Below are positions 20,436 through 27,531 of a DNA stretch of 64,000 nucleotides, in pieces. The DNA lies in contig JANDLV010000006.1 of assembly GCA_024330185.1 (NCBI GenBank), positions 35,441 through 99,440 on the forward strand. Direction: 5' to 3'. Source of the stretch: Candidatus Siliceabacter maunaloa (lineage in GTDB: Bacteria > Actinomycetota > Thermoleophilia > Solirubrobacterales > Solirubrobacteraceae). The notes beneath the pieces were generated by a model. The model made no database searches and was not told where the DNA came from. It worked only from the letters and a program-made list of their open reading frames with translations. The translations under genes were made by a program, and so were the position numbers. Positions within the stretch are counted from its first letter, which is position 1. Each line of letters opens with the position of its first letter.

Positions 20436-22178
20436 ATGCACAAGCGCTCCCTCTCCCTCTCCCTCGCCGCAGGCGCGATCGCGGCCGTCGTGGCCGCCGC
20501 GCCGGCCGCCGCTCAGGAGCGGTTCACCCTCACCGTCCTACACCACAACGACGGTGAGTCCCAGCTCGTCAACGCCGGCTCGGGAGAGCTGGAGGAGTTC
20601 GGTGGCGTCGCGAGGTTCGAGACGCTCGTCCGTGAGCGCCGGCGCAACGCGCTGTGCGGCTGGCGCTGCGGCTCCATCATGGTCTCCTCGGGCGACAACT
20701 TCCTGGCCGGGCCGGAGTTCAACGCGAGCCTCGACAAGGGCGTGCCCTTCTACGACGCCCTGGCCATGAAGCGCATCGGCTACGACGCGATCACCATCGG
20801 CAACCACGAGTTCGACTTCGGACCAGAGATCCTCTCGGGCTTCATCCGCGGCTTCCCGACGCGCATGCCGTTCGTCGCGGCCAACCTCGACGTCAGCGGC
20901 GCACCGGGCCTCGCGCGGCGCGAGGAGGAGGGCCGCATCGCCCGCTCGGTCGTCATCCGCGAGCGCGGTCGGCGCATCGGGATCATCGGCGCGACCACCC
21001 CCACCCTGCCGCTGGTGTCCAACCCCGGCCCGGTCGAGGCCGACGACGACGTGCGCGAAGCCATCCAGGACGAGGTGACCCGCCTCAAGGACGACGGCGT
21101 GGACATCATCGTCGCCTCCACGCACCTGCAGTCCATCGACGAGGAGGTCGCCCTTGTGGAGGAGCTGCGCGGCGTCGACGTGGTCGTGGCGGGCGGCGGT
21201 GGCGAGCTGCTGGCCAACGAGGACGACGAGCTCGCGCCCGGCGACGAGGCCCAGGGCCCCTACCCCGTGGTCCAGGAGGACAGCCTGGGTCGCGACGTGC
21301 CGATCGTCACCACCACCGGTGACTACCGCTACCTCGGGCGCCTCATCGTGCGCTTCAGCGAGTCGGGCCTGGTGACGTCCATCGGTCGCGAGCGCAGCGG
21401 TCCCGACGTGGTGGGCCCGGACATCGAGCCCGACGCGGAGATGACACAGGCCGTCGTCGACCCCGTGCGCGAGTCGATCGCCACGCTGGACGAGACAGTG
21501 ATCGGGAGCTCCGAGGTGCCCCTGGACGGCACCCGCGATGGCGTGCGCACCCGGGAGACCAACCTCGGCAGCCTCGCCACCGACAGCCTGCTCTTCGCCG
21601 CGCAGCGCGGCGGGACGCCCGCCGACGTCGCGCTGCAGAACGGCGGCGGCATCCGCAACGACTCGGTCTTCGAGGCCGGTGAGCTGACCGAGCTGCAGAC
21701 CTTCGACGCCCTGCCCTTCAGCAACTTCGTGGCCGTCGCCCCGGATGTGCCAGCGCAGGCGCTGAAGGAACTGCTGGAGCGGGGCGTCTCGGGGGTCGAG
21801 GAGCGCGAGGGCCGCTTCGCCCAGGTCGGCGGCATGCGCTTCACCTACGACCCGTCCCAGACCGCACAGGAGCTGGCCGAGGACGGCACCGTGGCCACCC
21901 CCGGCCAGCGCGTGCGCGAGCTGGCGCTCGACGACGGGCGTGTTCTCGTCCAGAACGGGCAGGTCGTCCAGGGCGCGCCAGCGGTGAGGGTCGCGACGAT
22001 CGACTTCCTGGCCCGGGGCGGCGACGGCTACCCCTTCGGCGACCTCGAGTTCTCCAGCCTGGACGTCACCTACCAGCAGGCCCTGCGCGACTACATCGCC
22101 GACGGGCTGGGCGGGCAGGTCACCGCCGCGCAGTATCCCGAGGGCGGCACCGGGCGCATCACCGCCGCGGGGGGCTGA
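20436..22178 (+). CDS. Secreted 5'-nucleotidase / UshA-like metallophosphatase
   Basis: A 580-residue exported enzyme. The signal peptide ends at APAAAQE. The calcineurin-like metallophosphatase half has LHHNDGESQL, SSGDNFLAGPEF, TIGNHEFDFG and a later ASTHLQ; the C-terminal 5'-nucleotidase half has NLGSLATDSLLF, LQNGGGIRND, LPFSNFV and LARGGDGYPFGD, which form the nucleotide-binding site. It hydrolyses nucleotides (and perhaps other phosphate esters) outside the membrane. RBS GGAAGGG before ATG. Divergent from the secreted nuclease; together they would form a nucleic-acid scavenging pair. A strong hairpin follows the stop. Confidence 0.92.
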   Translation: MHKRSLSLSLAAGAIAAVVAAAPAAAQERFTLTVLHHNDGESQLVNAGSGELEEFGGVARFETLVRERRRNALCGWRCGSIMVSSGDNFLAGPEFNASLDKGVPFYDALAMKRIGYDAITIGNHEFDFGPEILSGFIRGFPTRMPFVAANLDVSGAPGLARREEEGRIARSVVIRERGRRIGIIGATTPTLPLVSNPGPVEADDDVREAIQDEVTRLKDDGVDIIVASTHLQSIDEEVALVEELRGVDVVVAGGGGELLANEDDELAPGDEAQGPYPVVQEDSLGRDVPIVTTTGDYRYLGRLIVRFSESGLVTSIGRERSGPDVVGPDIEPDAEMTQAVVDPVRESIATLDETVIGSSEVPLDGTRDGVRTRETNLGSLATDSLLFAAQRGGTPADVALQNGGGIRNDSVFEAGELTELQTFDALPFSNFVAVAPDVPAQALKELLERGVSGVEEREGRFAQVGGMRFTYDPSQTAQELAEDGTVATPGQRVRELALDDGRVLVQNGQVVQGAPAVRVATIDFLARGGDGYPFGDLEFSSLDVTYQQALRDYIADGLGGQVTAAQYPEGGTGRITAAGG

Positions 22179-22194
22179 GCCGAGGCCAGGGCCG

Positions 22195-22219
22195 GGGCGG
22201 GCGCCGGCGGCGCCCGCCC
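22195..22219. terminator. Perfect 11-bp hairpin terminator between convergent genes
   Basis: GGGCGGGCGCC, a GGC loop, and GGCGCCCGCCC form an uninterrupted 11-bp stem. It lies between the stop of the 5'-nucleotidase gene (22178) and the stop of the convergent transglycosylase gene (22226), so it can serve both directions. A short CATCCTTATAG follows on the plus strand instead of a T run. Confidence 0.75.
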
Positions 22220-22225
22220 GCATCC

Positions 22226-22906
22226 TTATAGGCCCAGCTCGCGCGGATAGGCATCGGCGTAGTCGTCGCGGGCCTCGAGCACCTTGTCCACGTAGGCGCG
22301 CGTCTCGGGGAACGGGATGGCGTCGACCTCGAAGTCACGGCCCTCGACGTCGGCCTCGGCCAGCCAGCGGTTCACGTTGGTCTCGCCGCCGTTGTAGGCC
22401 GCCAGCGCGACCACCTCGTCGCCGTCGTACTGGTCGAGAAGGTAGCGCAGGTAGAACGACCCGTAGGCGATGTTGACCTGCGGCGTGGCCAGATCCTCGG
22501 TCACGAACCGGGTGCCGCCCGAAAGGTTGGCGATGTACCGCGCCGTCTCGGGGGTGATCTGCATCAGTCCGCGCGCGCCGGCCGACGAGGTCTGGTCGCG
22601 AAAGCGCGACTCCTGGTAGATCACCCCGGCGATGAGCTCGGCGTCGAGGTCCTTCTCCCGCGCCTGCTGGCGGATGATGTCCGCGTGGCGCAGCGGCAGC
22701 GTGAGCTCCCGGGCGACGTCGCCCAGGCGCGGCAGCAGCGTCGCCGCCAGCAGCGCGGCCAGTGCGCCGACCGCCGCGAGGCCCAGCAGGCGCCGTCGCC
22801 GCGAGGCCGCCCTTCCCCGCCGCCCGCCAGGGGCGCCGCGCACAGGTGGGCGCTTGCGCTTGTGCTGGGTGCGCCGGGTCGGCGGTCGGCTGCTGGTGGC
22901 GCTCAT
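22226..22906 (-). CDS. Membrane-anchored lytic transglycosylase (SLT domain)
   Basis: A 226-residue protein with an Arg/Lys-rich cytosolic start, one membrane segment (LLGLAAVGALAALLAATLLP) and an outside SLT domain. The catalytic Glu is in GVIYQESRFRD; GLMQITPETARYI, VNIAYGSFYLRYLL and ALAAYNGGETNVNRWL are the other family motifs. It cleaves peptidoglycan glycan strands to anhydromuramyl ends. It lies 14 nt downstream of coaE on the same strand. Confidence 0.92.
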   Translation of the reverse strand: MSATSSRPPTRRTQHKRKRPPVRGAPGGRRGRAASRRRRLLGLAAVGALAALLAATLLPRLGDVARELTLPLRHADIIRQQAREKDLDAELIAGVIYQESRFRDQTSSAGARGLMQITPETARYIANLSGGTRFVTEDLATPQVNIAYGSFYLRYLLDQYDGDEVVALAAYNGGETNVNRWLAEADVEGRDFEVDAIPFPETRAYVDKVLEARDDYADAYPRELGL

Positions 22907-22920
22907 GCTTGTCGGATGGC

Positions 22921-23529
22921 TCAGGGGGTGCGGTTCGTCTCCCGGAGCGCAGCGAGCACGCCGGACAGCTGTTCCTCCAACTCGTCAACGGTCCCACTGT
23001 TGCGTACCGCGTACGTCGCCCGCGCCGCCTTCTCGTCCTGCGTGAGCTGGCGGGCGGCCCGCTCGTCCACGACCTGGTGCCCACGGGCGGCGGCGCGCTG
23101 CGCACGCACCTCCTCGTCGGCCACCACGGCGAGCGTAGCGTCGTACACGCCCTCCATGCCGGCCTCGAAGAGCAGCGGCGTCTCGACCACGGCCGCGAGC
23201 GGCGGCGGGTCCTTCTCGCCCAGTGCCTCATACCACGCTGCCACCCGCGCTCCGACGCGAGGCCACAGAAGCTCTTCCAGCCAGGTGCTCTCATCGGGGG
23301 CGGCGAAGGCCCGCCGGGCCACCGTGGGACGATGGATCACGCCATCGGGAGCCACCTCGGGCCCCCAGCGGGCGACCACCGCCTCGCGCACCTCCTGCGA
23401 GCCGTACAGCTCGTGGACGACCGCGTCGGTCGACAGCGTGGCCGCGCCCAGGCGCCCGAGCGCTGCCAGCGCCGTCGACTTGCCCGCGCCCAGGCCGCCG
23501 GTCAGGCCGACGAAGGGGACGCGGGCCAT
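22921..23529 (-). CDS. coaE: Dephospho-CoA kinase
   Basis: The last enzyme of CoA synthesis; phosphorylates the 3'-OH of dephospho-CoA. The 202-residue product begins MARVPFVGLTGGLGAGKST with a P-loop, has LSTDAVVHELY (substrate Asp), VVETPLLFEAGME and VVADEEVRAQRAAARG (lid Arg). ATG 23529 is chosen as the P-loop follows directly; the frame is open far upstream inside rpsA but that part is not coaE. It follows rpsA by 11 nt, an arrangement common in actinobacteria. Confidence 0.95.
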   Translation of the reverse strand: MARVPFVGLTGGLGAGKSTALAALGRLGAATLSTDAVVHELYGSQEVREAVVARWGPEVAPDGVIHRPTVARRAFAAPDESTWLEELLWPRVGARVAAWYEALGEKDPPPLAAVVETPLLFEAGMEGVYDATLAVVADEEVRAQRAAARGHQVVDERAARQLTQDEKAARATYAVRNSGTVDELEEQLSGVLAALRETNRTP

Positions 23530-23540
23530 CGTGGTGCCGG

Positions 23541-24764
23541 CTACTCCTCGCCGCGGGCGAAGATGTCCTCGGACAGGCCCAGCTCGGGCACGTCGTCCAG
23601 GTCGCCGGCGGTCGCCTCGAACTCCTCGCCCACGCCCTCGCCGTCCTCGTCGACGCGCTTGACGCTGAGCGACAGCCTGCGACGCTCGGAGTCGATCTCG
23701 AGGATGCGCACCTTGACCGGGTCGTCGGGCGCGACGACCTCGCGCGGGTTCTCGACGTGGTGCTGGGCGAGCTCGGAGATGTGGACCAGGCCCTCCACGC
23801 CGTCGAGGATCTCCACGAAGGCGCCGAAGGTGACGACCTTGGTGACCTTGCCGTCGAGCTCGTCGCCCACGGTGTAGGTGTCGACGATGCGCTGCCACGG
23901 GTCCTCCTGGGTCTGCTTGAGCCCCAGGGAGATGCGCTGGCGGTCGCGGTCGATGTCCAGCACCTTGACCGCGACGGTGTCGCCGATGTTGAGGAGCTCG
24001 CTGGGGTGGTTGACGTGGGACCACGACAGCTCGGAGATGTGGATCAGCCCGTCGATCCCGTTGAGGTCCACGAAGGCACCGAAGTCCACGATGTTGGAGA
24101 TCTGACCCTCCACCACGAGGCCGGGCTGCAGGCGGTCGAGGATCTCCTGGCGCTGCTCCTTGCGCTCCTCCTCGAGCACCGCGCGGCGGGAGAGCACGAC
24201 GTTGTTGCGCGAGCGGTTGAGCTCGATGACCTTGCACTCGATCTTCGTGTCCTTGTACTCATCCAGGTTGGGCACGCGGCGGATGTCGACCAGCGAGGCG
24301 GGCAGGAAGCCGCGGATCCCCAGGTCGACGATCAGGCCGCCCTTGACGACCTCGATGACGGAGCCGATGACGGGCTCGCCGGACTCGGCGGCGGCCTCGA
24401 TGCGCCGCCAGGCCTTCTCGAAGCGGGCACGCTTCTTGGAGACGATGAGGCGACCGTCCTGGTCCTCCTTGGTGAGGACCAGCGCGTCGACCTCGTCGCC
24501 GAGTGAGACCTCGTCGTTGGGGTCGACCGACTTGCGGATGGAGAGCTCGTTGTTGGGGATGACCCCCTCGCTCTTGTAGCCGACGTCGACGAGCACCTCG
24601 TCGTTGTCGATGCGTACGACTATGCCGGTGAGGACCTCGCCCTCCTCGAAGGGCTTGAGCGTGGCGTCGTAGTTGGGCACGATCTGCCCGTCGATCTCGA
24701 GCAGCAGGCCATCGGATCCCTCTACGACCTTGGCCGTGGTGGGCGGAATTGTGGTTGCGGTCAT
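23541..24764 (-). CDS. rpsA: 30S ribosomal protein S1
   Basis: A 407-residue protein with four S1 (OB-fold) domains: GEVLTGIVVRIDNDEVLVDV, GEPVIGSVIEVVKGGLIVDL, GLVVEGQISNIVDFGAFVDL and GDELDGKVTKVVTFGAFVEI, then a short acidic tail. It binds mRNA and helps start translation. Four domains is the usual actinobacterial form. ATG 24764 follows an AT-rich, promoter-like patch; only 38 nt separate it from the divergent reductase gene, so the promoters overlap. The Arg-rich frame upstream of the ATG is not protein-like. Confidence 0.97.
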   Translation of the reverse strand: MTATTIPPTTAKVVEGSDGLLLEIDGQIVPNYDATLKPFEEGEVLTGIVVRIDNDEVLVDVGYKSEGVIPNNELSIRKSVDPNDEVSLGDEVDALVLTKEDQDGRLIVSKKRARFEKAWRRIEAAAESGEPVIGSVIEVVKGGLIVDLGIRGFLPASLVDIRRVPNLDEYKDTKIECKVIELNRSRNNVVLSRRAVLEEERKEQRQEILDRLQPGLVVEGQISNIVDFGAFVDLNGIDGLIHISELSWSHVNHPSELLNIGDTVAVKVLDIDRDRQRISLGLKQTQEDPWQRIVDTYTVGDELDGKVTKVVTFGAFVEILDGVEGLVHISELAQHHVENPREVVAPDDPVKVRILEIDSERRRLSLSVKRVDEDGEGVGEEFEATAGDLDDVPELGLSEDIFARGEE

Positions 24765-24802
24765 GTGCGGTTGAAGGGTACCCACGTATCCTCTGTCGCC
24801 GC

Positions 24803-26014
24803 ATGCCGGTGCGAGCGACCAAGCGCGGGGCCGAGCGGACGCCCCTGGACGGCTCCTGGGACGTCGTGATCTGCGGCGCCTCCTTCGCCGGGCTGGCCGT
24901 GGCGCGCGAGCTGCGCGCCAGCGACGCACGGGTGCTCGTGCTCGACCGCTACGAGATCGGCGAACGACAGACCAGCGCGTGCGCCGCGCCCACGCAGTGG
25001 CTGGTCAACCTGGGTCTCGACGGGGCCATCCAGCAGACGTTCTCATCGTTGCTGGTGCACGCGCCGCGCGGGCGCTCCTTCCGCTGGTCGCTGCCCTGGA
25101 CGTTCTCGACCTTCGACTACCGGACGCTGTGCGCCCTGCTGGCCGCCCAGGGCGACTTCACGTTCGAGACGGCGAAGATCTCGGGGAGAACGGGTTTCGC
25201 CGTACGCAACGCCTCCGGCGCCGCTCCCGGCGACGTCACACCACGCAACGCCTCCGGCGACGTCACCGTTCACACCGACCGCGGCGACGTTTCGGCGCCG
25301 CTGGTCGTCGATGCGCTGGGCTGGCGGCGAGTGCTGAGCGCGGAGGCCAACGTGCAGCCGCCCCGTGCGCGGCTGTCGCGGGGACTGGAGATCCACCCGG
25401 ACGGCAACGGCCGGGACCTGGAGCTGTGGCTCGACCCCAGGTACGTGCGCGCGGGGTACGGATGGAGCTTCCCCGCCGACACGGAGGTGCGCGTCGGTGT
25501 GGGCTCCTTCGAGCCGCGCGACCACGTCAAGGAGCCCACGCTGGCGCTGGCCCGCGAGGTGGACGTCCCGGCCGTCAGGTTCCAGGGCAACTGGATCCCC
25601 CACCAGATCCGCGCCGCCGTCGACGACGGCGTGTTCTTCGTCGGCGACAGCGCAGGCCACTGCCTGCCCACCACCGCGGAGGGCATCCGCACAGCGCTGT
25701 ACTTCGGCATCGCCTGCGGGCGCGAGCTGCGCGCCGTGCTGGACGGCCAGCGCACGCGGGAGGAGGTGCTCGCCCGCTACGCCGCGTTCTCAGGCGAACA
25801 CGCATGGAAGTTCGGCGCGCTGCTCAAGGTGCAGAACGCGGTCGGGCGCCTGAACCCGACGCCGCTCATGCCGCTGGTCCTGCGCGCGCTCACCAGCCGT
25901 CGCCTGGCGCACTGGGCCTTCGAGCACTACCTGGCCATCGCGCCGCCCTCGTTCGCCCTCGCCGGCGAGCCGCTCCCCTCTCCACGGGCGCGCGCAGCCG
26001 CCGCCGCGGCCTAG
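24803..26014 (+). CDS. FAD-dependent oxidoreductase, geranylgeranyl-reductase-like
   Basis: A 403-residue flavoprotein with an N-terminal FAD-binding motif VVICGASFAGLAVARELRAS (GxSxAG variant of GxGxxG), a central substrate domain and the second FAD motif DDGVFFVGDSAGHCLPTTAEG. The pattern is that of the geranylgeranyl reductase/halogenase-like group; the substrate is unknown, with prenyl lipids or quinones possible. ATG 24803 lies close to a TATCCT box, so the mRNA leader is very short. Residues about 127-155 (GRTGFAVRNASGAAP, then PRNASGDVT) are encoded by a copy of the composite repeat inserted in frame, so this stretch is extra to the fold. Confidence 0.85.
   Translation: MPVRATKRGAERTPLDGSWDVVICGASFAGLAVARELRASDARVLVLDRYEIGERQTSACAAPTQWLVNLGLDGAIQQTFSSLLVHAPRGRSFRWSLPWTFSTFDYRTLCALLAAQGDFTFETAKISGRTGFAVRNASGAAPGDVTPRNASGDVTVHTDRGDVSAPLVVDALGWRRVLSAEANVQPPRARLSRGLEIHPDGNGRDLELWLDPRYVRAGYGWSFPADTEVRVGVGSFEPRDHVKEPTLALAREVDVPAVRFQGNWIPHQIRAAVDDGVFFVGDSAGHCLPTTAEGIRTALYFGIACGRELRAVLDGQRTREEVLARYAAFSGEHAWKFGALLKVQNAVGRLNPTPLMPLVLRALTSRRLAHWAFEHYLAIAPPSFALAGEPLPSPRARAAAAAA
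25182..25266. repeat. Composite repeat element, copy 2, inside the reductase coding frame
   Basis: Read on the minus strand, it has the same parts and order as copy 1: unit starts ACGTCGCCGGAGGC...TTGCG repeated with an intervening ACGTCGCCGGGAGCG, then the tail GGCGAAACCCGTTCTCCCCG. On the plus strand the 17-nt ACGCAACGCCTCCGGCG occurs at 25204 and 25243. Its length keeps the frame open. The unit is less uniform than in copy 1. Confidence 0.7.
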
Positions 26015-26038
26015 GCGCCTCTCCCCCGCCCCGTCCGC

Positions 26039-27073
26039 ATGCTGGGAGGCCGCGACATCGCCATCGATCTGGGCACGGCCAACACGTTGGTCTACGTGCG
26101 CGGGGAGGGCGTGGTGCTCTCCGAGCCCTCGGTGGTGGCCACCGACCAGCGCACCGGCGAGGTGCACGCGGTGGGCGCCGAGGCCGAGCGGATGATCGGG
26201 CGCACCCCCGCGAGCATCTCAGCCATCCGCCCGCTGCGCCACGGCGTGATCGCCGACTTCGAGACCACCGAGGAGATGCTGCGCTACTTCATCGGCAAGG
26301 TGCACCGCAGCCGCTTCGCGCACCCGCGCGTCGTGATGTGCGCGCCCTCGGGCGTGACCGACGTCGAGCGCCGGGCGGTGGAGGAGGCCTGCCTGGGCGC
26401 CGGCGCGCGCCAGATGCACCTCATCGAGGAGCCGGTCGCCGCGGCCATCGGCGCGGGGCTGGACATCGCGGAGCCCACCGGGCGCCTGGTGGTTGACGTC
26501 GGCGGCGGCACGAGCGAGGTGGCGGTCATCTCGCTGGGGGGCATCGTCGTCTCGGAGTCCCTGCGGGTGGGCGGCTACGAGCTCACCGAGGCCATCGCGA
26601 CCCACGTGCGCCGCACCCACGACGTCGCCATCGGCGAGGCCACCGCCGAAGCGGTCAAGCTCGACATCGGCTCCGCCGGCCCGGCGGTCGGTGGGCGTGA
26701 GGGCGAGGCCCAGGTGCGCGGGCGCCACCTGGCCTCCGGCCTCCCGGTCACCGTCACCCTGACCGCCGCCGAGGTGCGCGCGGCGCTGGCCGACTCGGTG
26801 CAGGCCATCGTCGACGCCGTGCGCGCCACCCTCGAGGCAACGCCGCCCGAGCTGGCCTCCGACGTCATCAACGGCGGCATCCTGCTGGCCGGCGGCGGCT
26901 CGCTGCTTCAGGGCTTCGCAGAGCGCCTCTCCGAGGAGACGGGCATCCCGGCGGTGCTGGCCGAGTCGCCCCTCACCTGTGTGGTCATCGGCTCCGGCCG
27001 CTCCCTCGAGGAGTTCGACACGCTCGCGCGCAGCGACGGCGGCGCCCGGCGCCGGCGCACGTGGTGGCGCTGA
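26039..27073 (+). CDS. mreB: MreB/Mbl-type rod-shape actin homologue
   Basis: A 344-residue actin-fold ATPase that guides cell-wall elongation. The family motifs are present: IAIDLGTANTLVYV (phosphate 1), VVMCAPSGVTDVERRAV, HLIEEPVAAAIGAGL, LVVDVGGGTSEVAVISLGG (phosphate 2) and GGILLAGGGSLLQGF (adenosine). No mreC, mreD or rodA gene follows: the next gene is convergent, 12 nt away. The reductase gene ends 25 nt upstream, so the two may be co-transcribed. Confidence 0.93.
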   Translation: MLGGRDIAIDLGTANTLVYVRGEGVVLSEPSVVATDQRTGEVHAVGAEAERMIGRTPASISAIRPLRHGVIADFETTEEMLRYFIGKVHRSRFAHPRVVMCAPSGVTDVERRAVEEACLGAGARQMHLIEEPVAAAIGAGLDIAEPTGRLVVDVGGGTSEVAVISLGGIVVSESLRVGGYELTEAIATHVRRTHDVAIGEATAEAVKLDIGSAGPAVGGREGEAQVRGRHLASGLPVTVTLTAAEVRAALADSVQAIVDAVRATLEATPPELASDVINGGILLAGGGSLLQGFAERLSEETGIPAVLAESPLTCVVIGSGRSLEEFDTLARSDGGARRRRTWWR

Positions 27074-27085
27074 GGGCGCGCTCGC

Positions 27086-27529
27086 CTAGTCACGCACGAT
27101 CAGGTACACGCCCGCCGCCAGCAGCACGACGCCGACGATGCGGCCGAGCGTGATCGGCTGGCGCTCGACACCCAGCAGGCCGAAGTGGTCGATGGCGACC
27201 GACGCGCTGAGCTGGCCCGCGATCGTCGCGGCCACCACTGCGCCGGCGCCGAGCGTGCGCACGGTGACCAGCACCGTCGTCACGTAGGCCGCCCCCAGCA
27301 GGCCTCCGGTGAGGTAGTACCACGGCAGGCCGCGGGCGTCGGGGAGCTGGCCGTAGCCCCCGCGGGCCAGCCCGGCGATGGCCGCCAGCAGCACCGTCCC
27401 GATCACGAAGGACAGGAACGCCGCCTGGAAGGAGCCCACGCGCTGGCCCAGCGTCGCGTTGATGGGCGCCTGCAGCGCGATGAAGCCGCCGACCACCGCG
27501 GTCAGCGCGACGGCGGCGCCGCGATCCAT
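27086..27529 (-). CDS. DMT-superfamily small membrane protein (DUF606/YdcZ type)
   Basis: A 147-residue membrane protein with about five predicted membrane helices: VALTAVVGGFIALQAPINAT, AAFLSFVIGTVLLAAIAGLA, WYYLTGGLLGAAYVTTVLVT, a GAGAVVAATIAGQLSASVAI helix and IVGVVLLAAGVYLIV. The NATLGQRVGSFQAAF and GQLSASVAIDHFG motifs are typical of the DUF606 half-size transporters. Substrate unknown. It begins 2 nt after the polA stop, so it is the second gene of a polA operon. ATG 27529 is chosen; the frame is open further but overlaps polA. Confidence 0.85.
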   Translation of the reverse strand: MDRGAAVALTAVVGGFIALQAPINATLGQRVGSFQAAFLSFVIGTVLLAAIAGLARGGYGQLPDARGLPWYYLTGGLLGAAYVTTVLVTVRTLGAGAVVAATIAGQLSASVAIDHFGLLGVERQPITLGRIVGVVLLAAGVYLIVRD

Positions 27530-27531
27530 CC

